In this document: in pieces, positions 7,415 through 14,594 of the stretch
Numbering within the stretch: the first letter of the stretch is position 1
Layout: each line of letters starts with the position of its first letter
From: Gemmatimonadales bacterium UBA2960
GTDB lineage: Bacteria; Gemmatimonadota; Gemmatimonadetes; Longimicrobiales; Gaopeijiaceae
Direction: 5' to 3'
Length of the DNA stretch: 16,677 bases
Assembly (NCBI GenBank): GCA_002348465.1
Contig: DEBI01000013.1
Coordinates: 678 to 17,354 of the forward strand
Made by a program: the position numbers and the translations under genes
Notes under the pieces: generated by a model
What the model was told of the DNA's origin: nothing
Database searches by the model: none
Seen by the model: only the letters and a program-made list of their open reading frames with translations

Positions 7415-8721
7415 GCTGGAATTCCATTTTTGGCGACGTCGCTCATGATTTCGACGAAGCGATCTAACTCGGACGGCGTCGTGTAAACGCTTGGACTGAT
7501 ACGCAGCCCTTGGAATTCCGCGTGATTGATGCTTACGACGATGATTCGATGGCTGTTCCACAGATATTCGCGGAGAGCATTGGGCTCGATTCCGATTATT
7601 TCGACGTTCGCAATTCCACATGCAAAACCAGGCTTTTGGCTGGTGTGCAATCGAACGTTGTCATGTTCAAGCAACGGGTTAGCCCAGTAGTCCCTGAGGT
7701 AGGTGAGACGAGCAGCTTTCCGTGCTGGGCCGAGGCCTTGATGAAAGGTGAGTGCCTCACCGATACACAGATAGGGTGCTTCAGGGTGAGTCCCGATCTC
7801 TTCAAATTTTCGGATATCCTGGTCGCGTGACTCTGGGGCAGCCATCAGGGGCCAGACGTCTGCGATCTGGTCTTTCCTCACGTACAGAAGTCCTGTTCCG
7901 TGGGGCGCGAAGAGCCATTTGTGGAGGCTACTCGTGTAATTGTCGACGTCGAGCTCACCAATATCGAAGTCAAAATGTGCCAACGAATGTGCGCCGTCGA
8001 TTATTAGGGGGATCCCATGACGGCGCGCCATTGCGGTCAGTTCGGTTACTGGAAGGATTTGTCCTGTCAGATTTATCATGTGACAACACAGGATCAGCTT
8101 CGTCCGATCGGTTATCCCGTCCTCAAAAAGCCGAACAATCTCCGCCGGGTCTTCAGCGGGCACTGGGATCTGGATCTGCTTGAGCACTATGCCTTCGCGA
8201 CGTTCCCGTTGCTGAAAGGTCGTGATCATCCGCCCGTAGTCTTGAGTCGTGGTCAGGACTTCGTCACCGGGCTGTAAGTCGTACCCAAACTGAAGTATCT
8301 GAAGACTTTCCGAAGAGTTGCGTGTGAACGCTACTTCTTCTGGGTCTACCCCCCACTCGCGGGCCATCCTTTGGCGCGTTCCTTCTCTCTGCGGTTCAAG
8401 GATCTGCCACATGGTGTACGTTGGCGCCAAGTTCGAGTAATCTTGGTGCCGCTTCATGGCGTCCTGGACCAGCTTTGGGCTGGGGGAAACTCCGCCGTTA
8501 TTTAGGTTGACTAGAGTCCGGTCGACAGTAAACGCGCTTTGTACTTCACGCCAAAAGTTTTCATCATCAACAACGTCTTCAGGGCTGCCTGGGTGTGATC
8601 CCAGATTCATGGCGATATCGATCGCTTCGGCACGTAACTCGGTCGGACGAAATGAAATTCCTGCGGCTGCGGCTGCGGCTGGAAGGGATAGCGTGCCTAG
8701 GAAAGAGCGGCGACTCTGCAT
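7411..8721 (-). CDS. Tat-exported class V aminotransferase-fold PLP enzyme (isopenicillin-N-epimerase/cysteine-desulfurase-like)
   Basis: This is a 436-residue fold-type I PLP enzyme. The N-terminus is a Tat signal (SRRSFLG at 3-9, an Ala-rich core to about 22, then LRAEA near a likely cleavage site), so the folded holoenzyme should be exported. Domain landmarks are the phosphate-binding segment TRNSSES (133-139), cofactor-pairing Asp242 in IIDGAH, Schiff-base Lys268 in SSLHKW, and the distal Arg407 in LRISPSVY. Class V members include isopenicillin-N epimerases, cysteine desulfurases and kynureninases. Which reaction this one catalyses cannot be read from sequence, and nothing suggests beta-lactam synthesis nearby. 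The ATG at 8721 has GAGGA 8 bases upstream (complement at 8730-8734), a good ribosome binding site. It is the first gene of a unit with the overlapping S9 peptidase and the thioredoxin-like gene, and is divergent from the TonB receptor. Confidence 0.9.
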   Translation of the reverse strand: MQSRRSFLGTLSLPAAAAAAGISFRPTELRAEAIDIAMNLGSHPGSPEDVVDDENFWREVQSAFTVDRTLVNLNNGGVSPSPKLVQDAMKRHQDYSNLAPTYTMWQILEPQREGTRQRMAREWGVDPEEVAFTRNSSESLQILQFGYDLQPGDEVLTTTQDYGRMITTFQQRERREGIVLKQIQIPVPAEDPAEIVRLFEDGITDRTKLILCCHMINLTGQILPVTELTAMARRHGIPLIIDGAHSLAHFDFDIGELDVDNYTSSLHKWLFAPHGTGLLYVRKDQIADVWPLMAAPESRDQDIRKFEEIGTHPEAPYLCIGEALTFHQGLGPARKAARLTYLRDYWANPLLEHDNVRLHTSQKPGFACGIANVEIIGIEPNALREYLWNSHRIIVVSINHAEFQGLRISPSVYTTPSELDRFVEIMSDVAKNGIPA

Positions 8722-8821
8722 AGTCTAAGTCCTCAATTCGTGATGGTACCGTTTCATGGTACTGCGGGTGGTCGGCACTGTCCAACCGTATGACTAGCCA
8801 TCGAAGCCGATCTGCAGATTC
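8722..8821. promoter_or_regulatory. Divergent intergenic region with GTACC/GGTAC inverted repeat
   Basis: The 100 bp between the exported PLP-enzyme gene and the TonB receptor must hold promoters for both. GTACC (8746-8750) and GGTAC (8758-8762) form an inverted repeat around a 7-base spacer, and ATGGTAC also occurs as a direct repeat (8743-8749 and 8756-8762). On the minus strand, TTGGAC and TACCAT are separated by 18 bases (between about 8754 and 8785) and give a weak candidate promoter, with the TACCAT overlapping the right arm of the repeat. An operator role is inference only. Confidence 0.3.
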
Positions 8822-11011
8822 ATGGTTGGGTTGTCTCTTGCTATCCTATTACACCTGGAACAATCGGTTGAAGAAGTTGCTAGAACTCAACCGTTCACAA
8901 TCCTCTTTCTTTCTGAATTCTTGCGCCAAGCATTCTTCTGGTCTGAGCAAGTTCGGCGGGGTACCGCCTTTCTGATCGCATGTCTGGCCACAGGTCTCGT
9001 CCCTTCGGAGGCGCATTCTCAGAATCCGGATTCAATCCCACCAGATTCAGCAAGAGTTCTAGGGGGGATAACGGTCAGGGTCGCGCGGCCTGCCATCACC
9101 GTCGGGGGAGCGAGCGCGGTTGTGATGGACCTAGATTCTCTTGGCGGCATGCCTTCTCCGTCGATGGACGAGGTGTTGCGCTCGATGCCCCTCATTCAGA
9201 TCCGACAGAACAGCCGAGGAGAGGTGCAGCCGGCACTTCGCGGATCGGAAGATCGACAGATTACGATCCTTATGGATGGCGTACCACTGAGTATTGGATG
9301 GGATCACCGCACGGATATGTCCATCATTCCACTCACGGCAGCGCGCAGCGTAACCTTGGTGCGTGGATTGTCCTCGGTTCTGTATGGTCCCAATACCCTA
9401 GGCGGTGTTGTGGAGGTAGATGTAGCTAGAGGTAAGGGCCAAGCTGAGGCGGTGGATCCTTTCTCATTCGGGTTCTCAATCGACGAGACGGGTGCGAATA
9501 ACATGTCGGTGACCGCAGGTCGCTTGATCTCAGGTACGAGCCATCAGTGGGTCGTCCGCGGAGGTGGGGGTTTTAGTGATCGCAGAGGTTACCCCATCTC
9601 TAACGAGGTCCTGAGAGACAAATCGTTGCGCGCTCAGTTTTTGTTTGACGATGCCTTGCGACTGAATAGTGACAGACGACGATTCGACGGCTTCTTCAGT
9701 ACTAGGTACCTAAATGAGGACGGGGGTTGGGCTTCCGTTACTGCGTCCGGGTTTGATTTGGAACGAGGGGTCCCTCCAGAAGCACATCAGGATAAGCCTA
9801 GGCTTTGGAGGTATCCCGAACAGAGAAGGATGATTGCCGCGGTGACGGGTGGTACAGGTCAACGGGTTACCGGTTGGGGTGAAGGTGACCTTGAGGCTAG
9901 TTTCGGATTCGATGTCGGGAATACTCGTATAGAGCAGTTCAAGACCGCAGGATACAGGGCCATCGAAGAGACCGAAGATGCCGATGATAGAGTGATCACC
10001 GGCCGTGTCCTCGGAGAACATACGCTTGGTGCTGACGGTGCGCTTAGAGCCTCCGCGACTGTCGCAGAGGTCTCTCATGATGAAGTGCTCACTCAGACCG
10101 GTTCAGGTTCCGCTGAGTTCTCGTACCAACAGCGATTGTGGAGTGTCGGGCTTGAAACTGAGTGGAGACCGGGTGCTAGCGGTCTCACTACGATCACGCT
10201 GGGCGTGTCACAAGACGGCGCGACAACACCGAAGTCTGCTGACAAGTCGCCTGTGGATGGCATGTCGGACTTCGGCCTTCGAATGGGGCTTGGCTCTTTG
10301 GTGTCTGAGGGCGTGCTCCTACATGGGAGTGTCAGCCGTCGTTCCCGGTTCCCATCTCTTAGAGAGCTATATTCTGGTGCTCTAGGTCGGTTTGAGCCCA
10401 ACCCTAACTTGAAACCTGAAACGCTATTCGGTACAGAGGCCGGCCTCACCGTGAACGGATCCAAGGGTGAGTTCCAGTTTGTGGGTTTCCACCAGCGGCT
10501 CACCAATGGAATCGTCAGGCGGTCCTTCAGTGACGGGGTTTCTGGTTCGCGGTTCCAACGTGTGAACCAGGACGAAGTTCGCAGTTTTGGGATGGAACTG
10601 CTCCTCTCTGGAAGGATTGGAGGGTCGACGATGACGGGAGACCTCACAGTGCAGGCAGTGGATGGGTTTGATTCAGATGGATCAGTCGTTGAACTCGAGT
10701 ATGAGCCGGCTGTAGCTGGAAAGCTCGGTTTCGACATGCCAATCTCTGGTAAGCTGAACTTAGGAGGGGAAGTTCGTTATGTCGGAGAACAAAAGTGTGA
10801 GAATCCGGAGGTGGGTGGGCTTCAGACACTAGCGTCGAGCAAGTCGTTTGACTTAGGGCTCCGACGGAGTTTTGACGTGAGTCGGGCGGGTATCGTAAGT
10901 CGACTAGACGCTTCCGCGTCAGTTAAGAACGTGACGGACAGTGCGATCTATGATCAATGTGGGCTCCCCCAGCCAGGTCGCTTTATCCAAGTCCAATTCC
11001 GCATCCGGTAG
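8822..11011 (+). CDS. TonB-dependent outer-membrane receptor
   Basis: This is an outer-membrane beta-barrel transporter driven by TonB, for a siderophore, cofactor, peptide or similar ligand that cannot be named from sequence. The plug domain is at about residues 83-205: the MDEVLRSMP segment near 115, LRGSEDRQITILMDGVPL near 139-156, and VTLVRGLSSVLYGPNTLGGVVEV near 177-199 are typical. The rest is amphipathic barrel, including a late LYSGALGRFEPNPNLKPE segment typical of the barrel, and the chain ends with an amphipathic strand (FIQVQFRIR). There is no carboxypeptidase-regulatory-like N-terminal domain. The start is uncertain. The ATG at 8822 is the outermost choice, but a signal peptide (RRGTAFLIACLATGL to SEAHSQ) lies at residues 45-67. 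A TTG at 8921 would fit that better, and neither has a clear ribosome binding site. It is divergent from the peptidase/PLP-enzyme unit. Confidence 0.9.
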   Translation: MVGLSLAILLHLEQSVEEVARTQPFTILFLSEFLRQAFFWSEQVRRGTAFLIACLATGLVPSEAHSQNPDSIPPDSARVLGGITVRVARPAITVGGASAVVMDLDSLGGMPSPSMDEVLRSMPLIQIRQNSRGEVQPALRGSEDRQITILMDGVPLSIGWDHRTDMSIIPLTAARSVTLVRGLSSVLYGPNTLGGVVEVDVARGKGQAEAVDPFSFGFSIDETGANNMSVTAGRLISGTSHQWVVRGGGGFSDRRGYPISNEVLRDKSLRAQFLFDDALRLNSDRRRFDGFFSTRYLNEDGGWASVTASGFDLERGVPPEAHQDKPRLWRYPEQRRMIAAVTGGTGQRVTGWGEGDLEASFGFDVGNTRIEQFKTAGYRAIEETEDADDRVITGRVLGEHTLGADGALRASATVAEVSHDEVLTQTGSGSAEFSYQQRLWSVGLETEWRPGASGLTTITLGVSQDGATTPKSADKSPVDGMSDFGLRMGLGSLVSEGVLLHGSVSRRSRFPSLRELYSGALGRFEPNPNLKPETLFGTEAGLTVNGSKGEFQFVGFHQRLTNGIVRRSFSDGVSGSRFQRVNQDEVRSFGMELLLSGRIGGSTMTGDLTVQAVDGFDSDGSVVELEYEPAVAGKLGFDMPISGKLNLGGEVRYVGEQKCENPEVGGLQTLASSKSFDLGLRRSFDVSRAGIVSRLDASASVKNVTDSAIYDQCGLPQPGRFIQVQFRIR

Positions 11012-11047
11012 CAGCTAACTAACTTGCCAAGAGCATGGCTGGCCTCA

Positions 11048-11081
11048 GTTGAGCCGGTTCGACAAGCCCTCGTCACTCAAC
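11048..11081 (+). repeat. 6-bp inverted repeat just upstream of the RNase Z start
   Basis: GTTGAG (11048-11053) and CTCAAC (11076-11081) are complementary with a 22-base loop, ending six bases before the chosen ATG of the RNase Z gene. A hairpin here could shield the start region in RNA, which also lacks a clear Shine-Dalgarno sequence. It is short and could be chance. The whole 11012-11087 gap has no convincing terminator for the TonB receptor gene. Confidence 0.2.
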
Positions 11082-11087
11082 AGTTCA

Positions 11088-12038
11088 ATGATTCGTCTCA
11101 CCTTCCTCGGTACCGCAGCGTCCAGACCGACCGTCGGCCGGAATGTGAGCGGCATTGCCGTCCAGCGTGAGGGGGATCTCTTCCTCTTCGACTGTGGAGA
11201 GGGAAGCCAAAGACAGATGATGCGCTTCCAGACCGGTTTCGGTGTGCGTGCTATTTTTATCAGTCACACTCATGCCGATCATTTTCTCGGCATCACGGGA
11301 TTACTGCGAACCATGGCGCTGCAGGACCGCACCGATCCGATAACGATTTATGCGCCCCGCGGCACGGGACATGTGTTGAATTCTGCGGTCGTCCTAGGTA
11401 ACGATCGAATCCCTTTCCCTGTAGACATTGTCGAATGCTCCGCTGGTCAAGGTTTGAGCGCGGACGAGTATGAGATCTGCGCGTTCGATGTGCAGCACGG
11501 GCGAGGTCGTGTGGCCGTGGGGTGGGCTCTCGTAGAAGACGAGCGTCTCGGGCGGTTTGATGTTGAGCAAGCGAGGGCGGCTGGTGTTCCCGAGGGGCCG
11601 CTATTCGGTTCTCTGCATCGTGGCGAGGATGTTGAGGTCGGCGGACGCACGGTGCGTGCGGCCGATCTCGTGGGCGCTCCTAGGCCGGGTAGGTCTCTCG
11701 TATACACGGGAGACACACGACCCTGTCGGGAGACTGTCGAGCGAGCACAAGGTGCGGACGTGTTGGTGCACGAGGCTACGTTTGCCCACGATGAATTCGA
11801 TCGAGCCCGTCAGACGGGACACTCTACGGCCTTGGAGGCTGCTCGAGTGGCTGCAGAAGCAGAGGTGGGCGCAATGTATATGACGCACATTTCAGCCCGA
11901 TATTCCGATGATCCGCGTCCGTTGGAAGAGGAAGCCCGCACGGTTTTTCCGCGGTGCAGGGTCGCTCGTGACGGTCTGGTGCATGAGATCGCCCTCCGAT
12001 CGGGCGATGAGACAGTTATGGAACAGACTTCCGCATGA
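11088..12038 (+). CDS. rnz: Ribonuclease Z (tRNA 3'-end processing metallo-beta-lactamase-fold nuclease)
   Basis: RNase Z cuts tRNA precursors at the 3' side of the discriminator base. This 316-residue version has the zinc-binding H60-x-H62-x-D64-H65 motif (SHTHADHFLG), His137 in DVQHGRG, Asp209 in YTGDT, and the C-terminal THISARY with His267. All are in the order expected for the bacterial RNase Z/ElaC family. The opening MIRLTFLGTA...NVSGIAV matches the usual N-terminus, which is why I place the start at ATG 11088 rather than at a TTG 13 codons earlier in the same frame. The first box reads SHTHADH where THLHGDH is more usual; all metal ligands are kept. The gene overlaps the next one by ATGA, implying translational coupling. 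Confidence 0.92.
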   Translation: MIRLTFLGTAASRPTVGRNVSGIAVQREGDLFLFDCGEGSQRQMMRFQTGFGVRAIFISHTHADHFLGITGLLRTMALQDRTDPITIYAPRGTGHVLNSAVVLGNDRIPFPVDIVECSAGQGLSADEYEICAFDVQHGRGRVAVGWALVEDERLGRFDVEQARAAGVPEGPLFGSLHRGEDVEVGGRTVRAADLVGAPRPGRSLVYTGDTRPCRETVERAQGADVLVHEATFAHDEFDRARQTGHSTALEAARVAAEAEVGAMYMTHISARYSDDPRPLEEEARTVFPRCRVARDGLVHEIALRSGDETVMEQTSA

Positions 12039-12385
12039 GTGCCTTTATACCCAGTTACGCAGAACAGAACGAATCCCGACACGATAATCCAGTCCTCCGT
12101 CAGGAGCCCTATTCCCCTTCGGAACAACGCAAGCGCTGGGAAGTTCGGGCCGCTCAGTGGCGGGCGCGTGAGATTGCACAGCTTGTCTTTGGCGGTGTTT
12201 CGGATATGGGTCTGACTGGAATACGAGGGAGAGGGGAAGTGCGTGGGCTACTTAGGCTAGACGTGCCATTTGACGATTTGTGCAAGCATCATGATCGGGA
12301 GGCTCGGTTTATGGCGACTGTCTTGACCGATCCCGTACTCTCCGCCGTTCCTTTGCTCTATGTCATCGGACCCGAGAAACACTAA
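12035..12385 (+). CDS. Small soluble protein of unknown function, coupled to RNase Z
   Basis: I do not recognise this 116-residue protein. It starts with ATG overlapping the RNase Z stop (ATGA), strong evidence that it is translated. No signal peptide or membrane segment is seen. The N-terminal third is polar and rich in Glu, Gln and Arg. A mid-section has G-G-V-S-D-M-G-L-T-G-I-R-G-R-G-E, and the C-terminal part (residues about 77-113) has HHDREARF followed by a hydrophobic PVLSAVPLLYVIGP strand-like end. That looks like a small folded domain rather than a random frame. The one Cys and two His at 83-86 (CKHH) could bind metal, but this is guesswork. A role alongside tRNA 3' processing is suggested only by position. 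Confidence 0.75.
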   Translation: MSAFIPSYAEQNESRHDNPVLRQEPYSPSEQRKRWEVRAAQWRAREIAQLVFGGVSDMGLTGIRGRGEVRGLLRLDVPFDDLCKHHDREARFMATVLTDPVLSAVPLLYVIGPEKH

Positions 12386-12451
12386 AGGCTGTTCCGGGCA
12401 GAGTCCGGAGAGTGAACTGGGTGATAGGTATGGAGGGTCGGTTTCGTGTAA

Positions 12452-13753
12452 GTGGGGGCTAGAGTGAGGATTCGAGTCCCGGGTGATAAATCTCTAAGCC
12501 AACGAGCACTCATTCTCTCTGCTCTTGGTCGTGGCACGAGTCGACTTAAGGGACTGCTCTGCAGTGGGGATACAGAGTCAACTTTGCGCGCTCTGCGAGG
12601 TCTGGGGATAAGAACTCCGAATATTCCTAGGGACGGTTCTGAAGTATTCATTCAGGGCGTTGGACTAGACGGTTTGAAAACGCCTGATGATGCTCTAGAT
12701 CTCGGAAACTCTGGTACGGGTGCGAGATTGCTCTTGGGTGTACTTGCTGGCAGTAATCTCAGTGCAACGATAGACGGAGACGCCTCGCTGCGGATGAGAC
12801 CGATGGCGCGAGTAACGAAACCGCTTGAACTAATGGGTGCTCGGTTTCAGCCACTAGGTAGGGTAGGCCGGCTTCCTGTAACGGTGCATGGGAGTTCTAA
12901 GCTCAAGCCACTGGAGTGGAGCAGCCCGGTAGCGAGCGGTCAGATTAAGAGTTCGCTGCTGTTTGCGGGCTTAACCGGGCGTGCTCACACTGTCTTGACG
13001 GAGCCTCTGGAATCTCGTGATCACACTGAGAGGATGTTCAATGCGGTTGGGGCTGCTGTAACCGGGCGGGAGACGGATGCTGGATGGCGTGTCGAGATGC
13101 CGCATCCGCCAGACGAGATTGGGCCACTGGATTTCACGGTTCCAGGTGACATTTCCTCCGCGGCGTTTGTTCTGACTCTAGTCGCTCTTGGTGGAGCTGG
13201 AACGGAGGTGACAATCCAATCTGTGGGACTTAACAGAACGAGGACGGCCTTCCTTGATGTATTGAGTCGAATGGGTGTCGATATCGAAGTTCATGATCGA
13301 ACTCCGGAAGGGTCGATCGAACCTGTAGGAGATCTAGTCGTTAGACCTGGTGGCCTGCTGGCCACATCAGTAGGTGCTTTCGAGACACCCTTTCTGATTG
13401 ATGAGCTCCCATTGGTTGCTGTACTGGGGGCGTGTGCTGAAGGGGAAACGAGAATTTCCGGAGCGCAAGAACTGCGGGTCAAGGAGAGTGATCGTATACT
13501 AACCGTAACGGAAAATCTGAGAGCCCTTGGGGTTGCGGTGGAGGAGCTCGACGATGGGCTGATTGTCCAGGGCGTCCCTGGGAGGAAGCTCTCTGGTCGA
13601 GTAAGTGCTTTCGGTGACCATCGCATCGCCATGTCTTTCTCAGTACTTGCGAAAGCGACTGGTGGTTCGATTGCTGTCGCCGATGCGAGGGTTTCGGACG
13701 TTAGCTTTCCAGGGTTTGACCAACTGATTCAAAAGCTGACCGAGCAAGTTTGA
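12452..13753 (+). CDS. aroA: 3-phosphoshikimate 1-carboxyvinyltransferase (EPSP synthase), class II type
   Basis: EPSP synthase joins shikimate-3-phosphate and phosphoenolpyruvate in the sixth step of the shikimate pathway. The 433-residue protein shows class II-like motifs: G11-D-K-S (VPGDKSLSQR), N-S-G-T-G-A-R (86-91), S-G-Q-I-K, R-D-H-T-E and N-R-T-R. It also has the late LRVKESDRI and FGDHRIAMS segments that bind substrate. The residue corresponding to the key Ala of glyphosate-insensitive CP4 is Gly88, as in sensitive enzymes. The GTG at 12452 follows an in-frame TAA (12449-12451) directly, so it is the earliest possible start; a second GTG lies at 12464. GGAGGG at 12432-12437 is rather far upstream (14 bases). 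Its stop overlaps the cmk start by one base (TGATG). Confidence 0.95.
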   Translation: MGARVRIRVPGDKSLSQRALILSALGRGTSRLKGLLCSGDTESTLRALRGLGIRTPNIPRDGSEVFIQGVGLDGLKTPDDALDLGNSGTGARLLLGVLAGSNLSATIDGDASLRMRPMARVTKPLELMGARFQPLGRVGRLPVTVHGSSKLKPLEWSSPVASGQIKSSLLFAGLTGRAHTVLTEPLESRDHTERMFNAVGAAVTGRETDAGWRVEMPHPPDEIGPLDFTVPGDISSAAFVLTLVALGGAGTEVTIQSVGLNRTRTAFLDVLSRMGVDIEVHDRTPEGSIEPVGDLVVRPGGLLATSVGAFETPFLIDELPLVAVLGACAEGETRISGAQELRVKESDRILTVTENLRALGVAVEELDDGLIVQGVPGRKLSGRVSAFGDHRIAMSFSVLAKATGGSIAVADARVSDVSFPGFDQLIQKLTEQV

Positions 13754-14439
13754 TGGACAAGTTAGCTCAGCCTGTTGTTACACTGGATGGACCTGCGGGG
13801 TCTGGAAAGTCGACAACAGCCAAAGAGGTTGCCCGAAGGCTGGGCTTCCGACACCTAGATTCCGGAGGGCTTTACCGAGCGATCACGTTAGCTCTTCTTG
13901 AGGATGGTGTACCCCCGGCGCAGTGGGTCGATCTGACCGACGAGGACATGAACGGCCTCCCGGTTCTGGTCTCATCGCAAGAGGCTGAGTTCGTTATTCA
14001 GGTCGCGGGCAGAGTAGTACAAGACGAGCTTCGAAGTCCTAGCGTGACAGCGCATGTTGCTTTCCTTGCGAGCCTTCCTGCGGCTAGGAAGCGACTACTG
14101 CACTTACAGCACGCAGCAGGAGAGAAGGGAGGCCTGGTCGCTGATGGTCGTGATATGGGAAGCGTAGTATTCCCGGACGCGGACGTGAAAGTCTATCTAG
14201 TGGCCGATCTTCATGAGAGAGCGAGGCGTCGGCTAGAGGAAACTGGTATTATTCCTAACAATTCTGATGTTGAGCGCGAGTCCGAAGTAATCGCGGAGCG
14301 CGACCGTCAGGATTCCGAGCGTGAGCTTTCCCCTCTTCGAGAGCCTTCGGATGCACATGTAATAGACACAACGAGCCTGAACTTCAACGAACAAGTGGAG
14401 GAGATCGTGGCGCTGGTCGAGGCTTTATATGTGGATTGA
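13753..14439 (+). CDS. cmk: Cytidylate kinase
   Basis: This 228-residue kinase phosphorylates CMP and dCMP to the diphosphates with ATP. Visible landmarks are the P-loop G13-PAGSGK19-S20, the nucleotide-binding HLDSGGLYRAIT segment (34-45), VADGRDMGSVVFPDA, and the lid/C-terminal signature RDRQDSERELSPLREPSDAHVIDTT. All are characteristic of bacterial Cmk, and the length is normal. I start it at ATG 13753, which overlaps the aroA stop (TGATG), rather than at the TTG one codon earlier. No strong ribosome binding site is present, so translation is likely coupled to aroA. The aroA-cmk-rpsA order is common in bacteria. Confidence 0.96.
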   Translation: MDKLAQPVVTLDGPAGSGKSTTAKEVARRLGFRHLDSGGLYRAITLALLEDGVPPAQWVDLTDEDMNGLPVLVSSQEAEFVIQVAGRVVQDELRSPSVTAHVAFLASLPAARKRLLHLQHAAGEKGGLVADGRDMGSVVFPDADVKVYLVADLHERARRRLEETGIIPNNSDVERESEVIAERDRQDSERELSPLREPSDAHVIDTTSLNFNEQVEEIVALVEALYVD

Positions 14440-14464
14440 CGCTTCCATTTGCCCTTCCTAGTTT
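14436..14464 (+). promoter_or_regulatory. Candidate rpsA promoter
   Basis: TTGACG (14436-14441), overlapping the cmk stop codon, is followed after 17 bases by TAGTTT (14459-14464). The -35 matches the consensus in five of six bases and the spacing is ideal, but the -10 box is poor. It would produce a leader of about 120-125 nt for rpsA. Inference only. Confidence 0.3.
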
Positions 14465-14473
14465 TTTCTGCTC

Positions 14474-14489
14474 GGAAGCGAATGCTTCC
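14474..14489 (+). repeat. Perfect 6-bp hairpin in the cmk-rpsA intergenic leader
   Basis: GGAAGC (14474-14479) pairs with GCTTCC (14484-14489) around the four-base loop GAAT. It is not followed directly by a T tract. Just downstream is the perfect 12-bp palindrome AGGCCTAGGCCT (14501-14512), then CTTTATT. Together these could form a partial terminator after cmk or structured elements of the rpsA leader. In E. coli the rpsA leader is structured and used by S1 for autoregulation, so the second possibility is reasonable. Confidence 0.45.
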
Positions 14490-14526
14490 CAACCTTTCTA
14501 AGGCCTAGGCCTCTTTATTCCCCCAA

Positions 14527-14570
14527 ACCCGGTCCCAGCAGTATCCGGTCCGGTGACATAGCACCCGGTC
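14527..14570 (+). repeat. Four CCGGT motifs in the rpsA leader
   Basis: CCGGT occurs at 14529, 14545, 14550 and 14565, three of them as CCGGTC. The outer two extend to an 8-base direct repeat ACCCGGTC (14527-14534 and 14563-14570). Because CCGG is self-complementary, the copies can pair with each other in several ways. Position, 25-66 bases before the rpsA start, suggests a translational or transcriptional control site, but no known element is recognised. Confidence 0.4.
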
Positions 14571-14594
14571 TCAAACGCGGGCGCGAGAAGAGTG

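Noticed and set aside
7415..7621. Longer N-terminus for the S9 peptidase starting at 7621
   Set aside because: It lies entirely inside the aminotransferase-fold gene, is Arg-rich and not protein-like, and would place the signal peptide internally. The GTGA start at 7414 is better.
7752..8183. 143-residue plus-strand frame inside the PLP-enzyme gene
   Set aside because: It is antisense to the PLP-binding core and Arg/Ser-rich without structure.
7411..8721. Beta-lactam biosynthesis, from the isopenicillin-N-epimerase resemblance
   Set aside because: No synthetase, synthase or expandase genes are nearby and the protein carries a Tat signal; the resemblance only reflects the wide class V family.
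10093..10737. 214-residue minus-strand frame inside the TonB receptor gene
   Set aside because: It is antisense to a convincing receptor, Pro/Ser/Arg-rich, without domain or ribosome binding site; a codon-bias shadow.
11026..11039. GCCA/TGGC stem after the TonB receptor as a terminator
   Set aside because: It is a four-base stem with no T run.
11049..11087. TTG start for RNase Z 13 codons upstream
   Set aside because: The family begins almost exactly at MIRLTFLG; the extension has no family resemblance and TTG is a rarer start.
12392..12410. TCCGG-7-CCGGA hairpin before aroA as a terminator
   Set aside because: The stem is only five base pairs and no T tract follows; CCGG is self-complementary and such pairs arise by chance.
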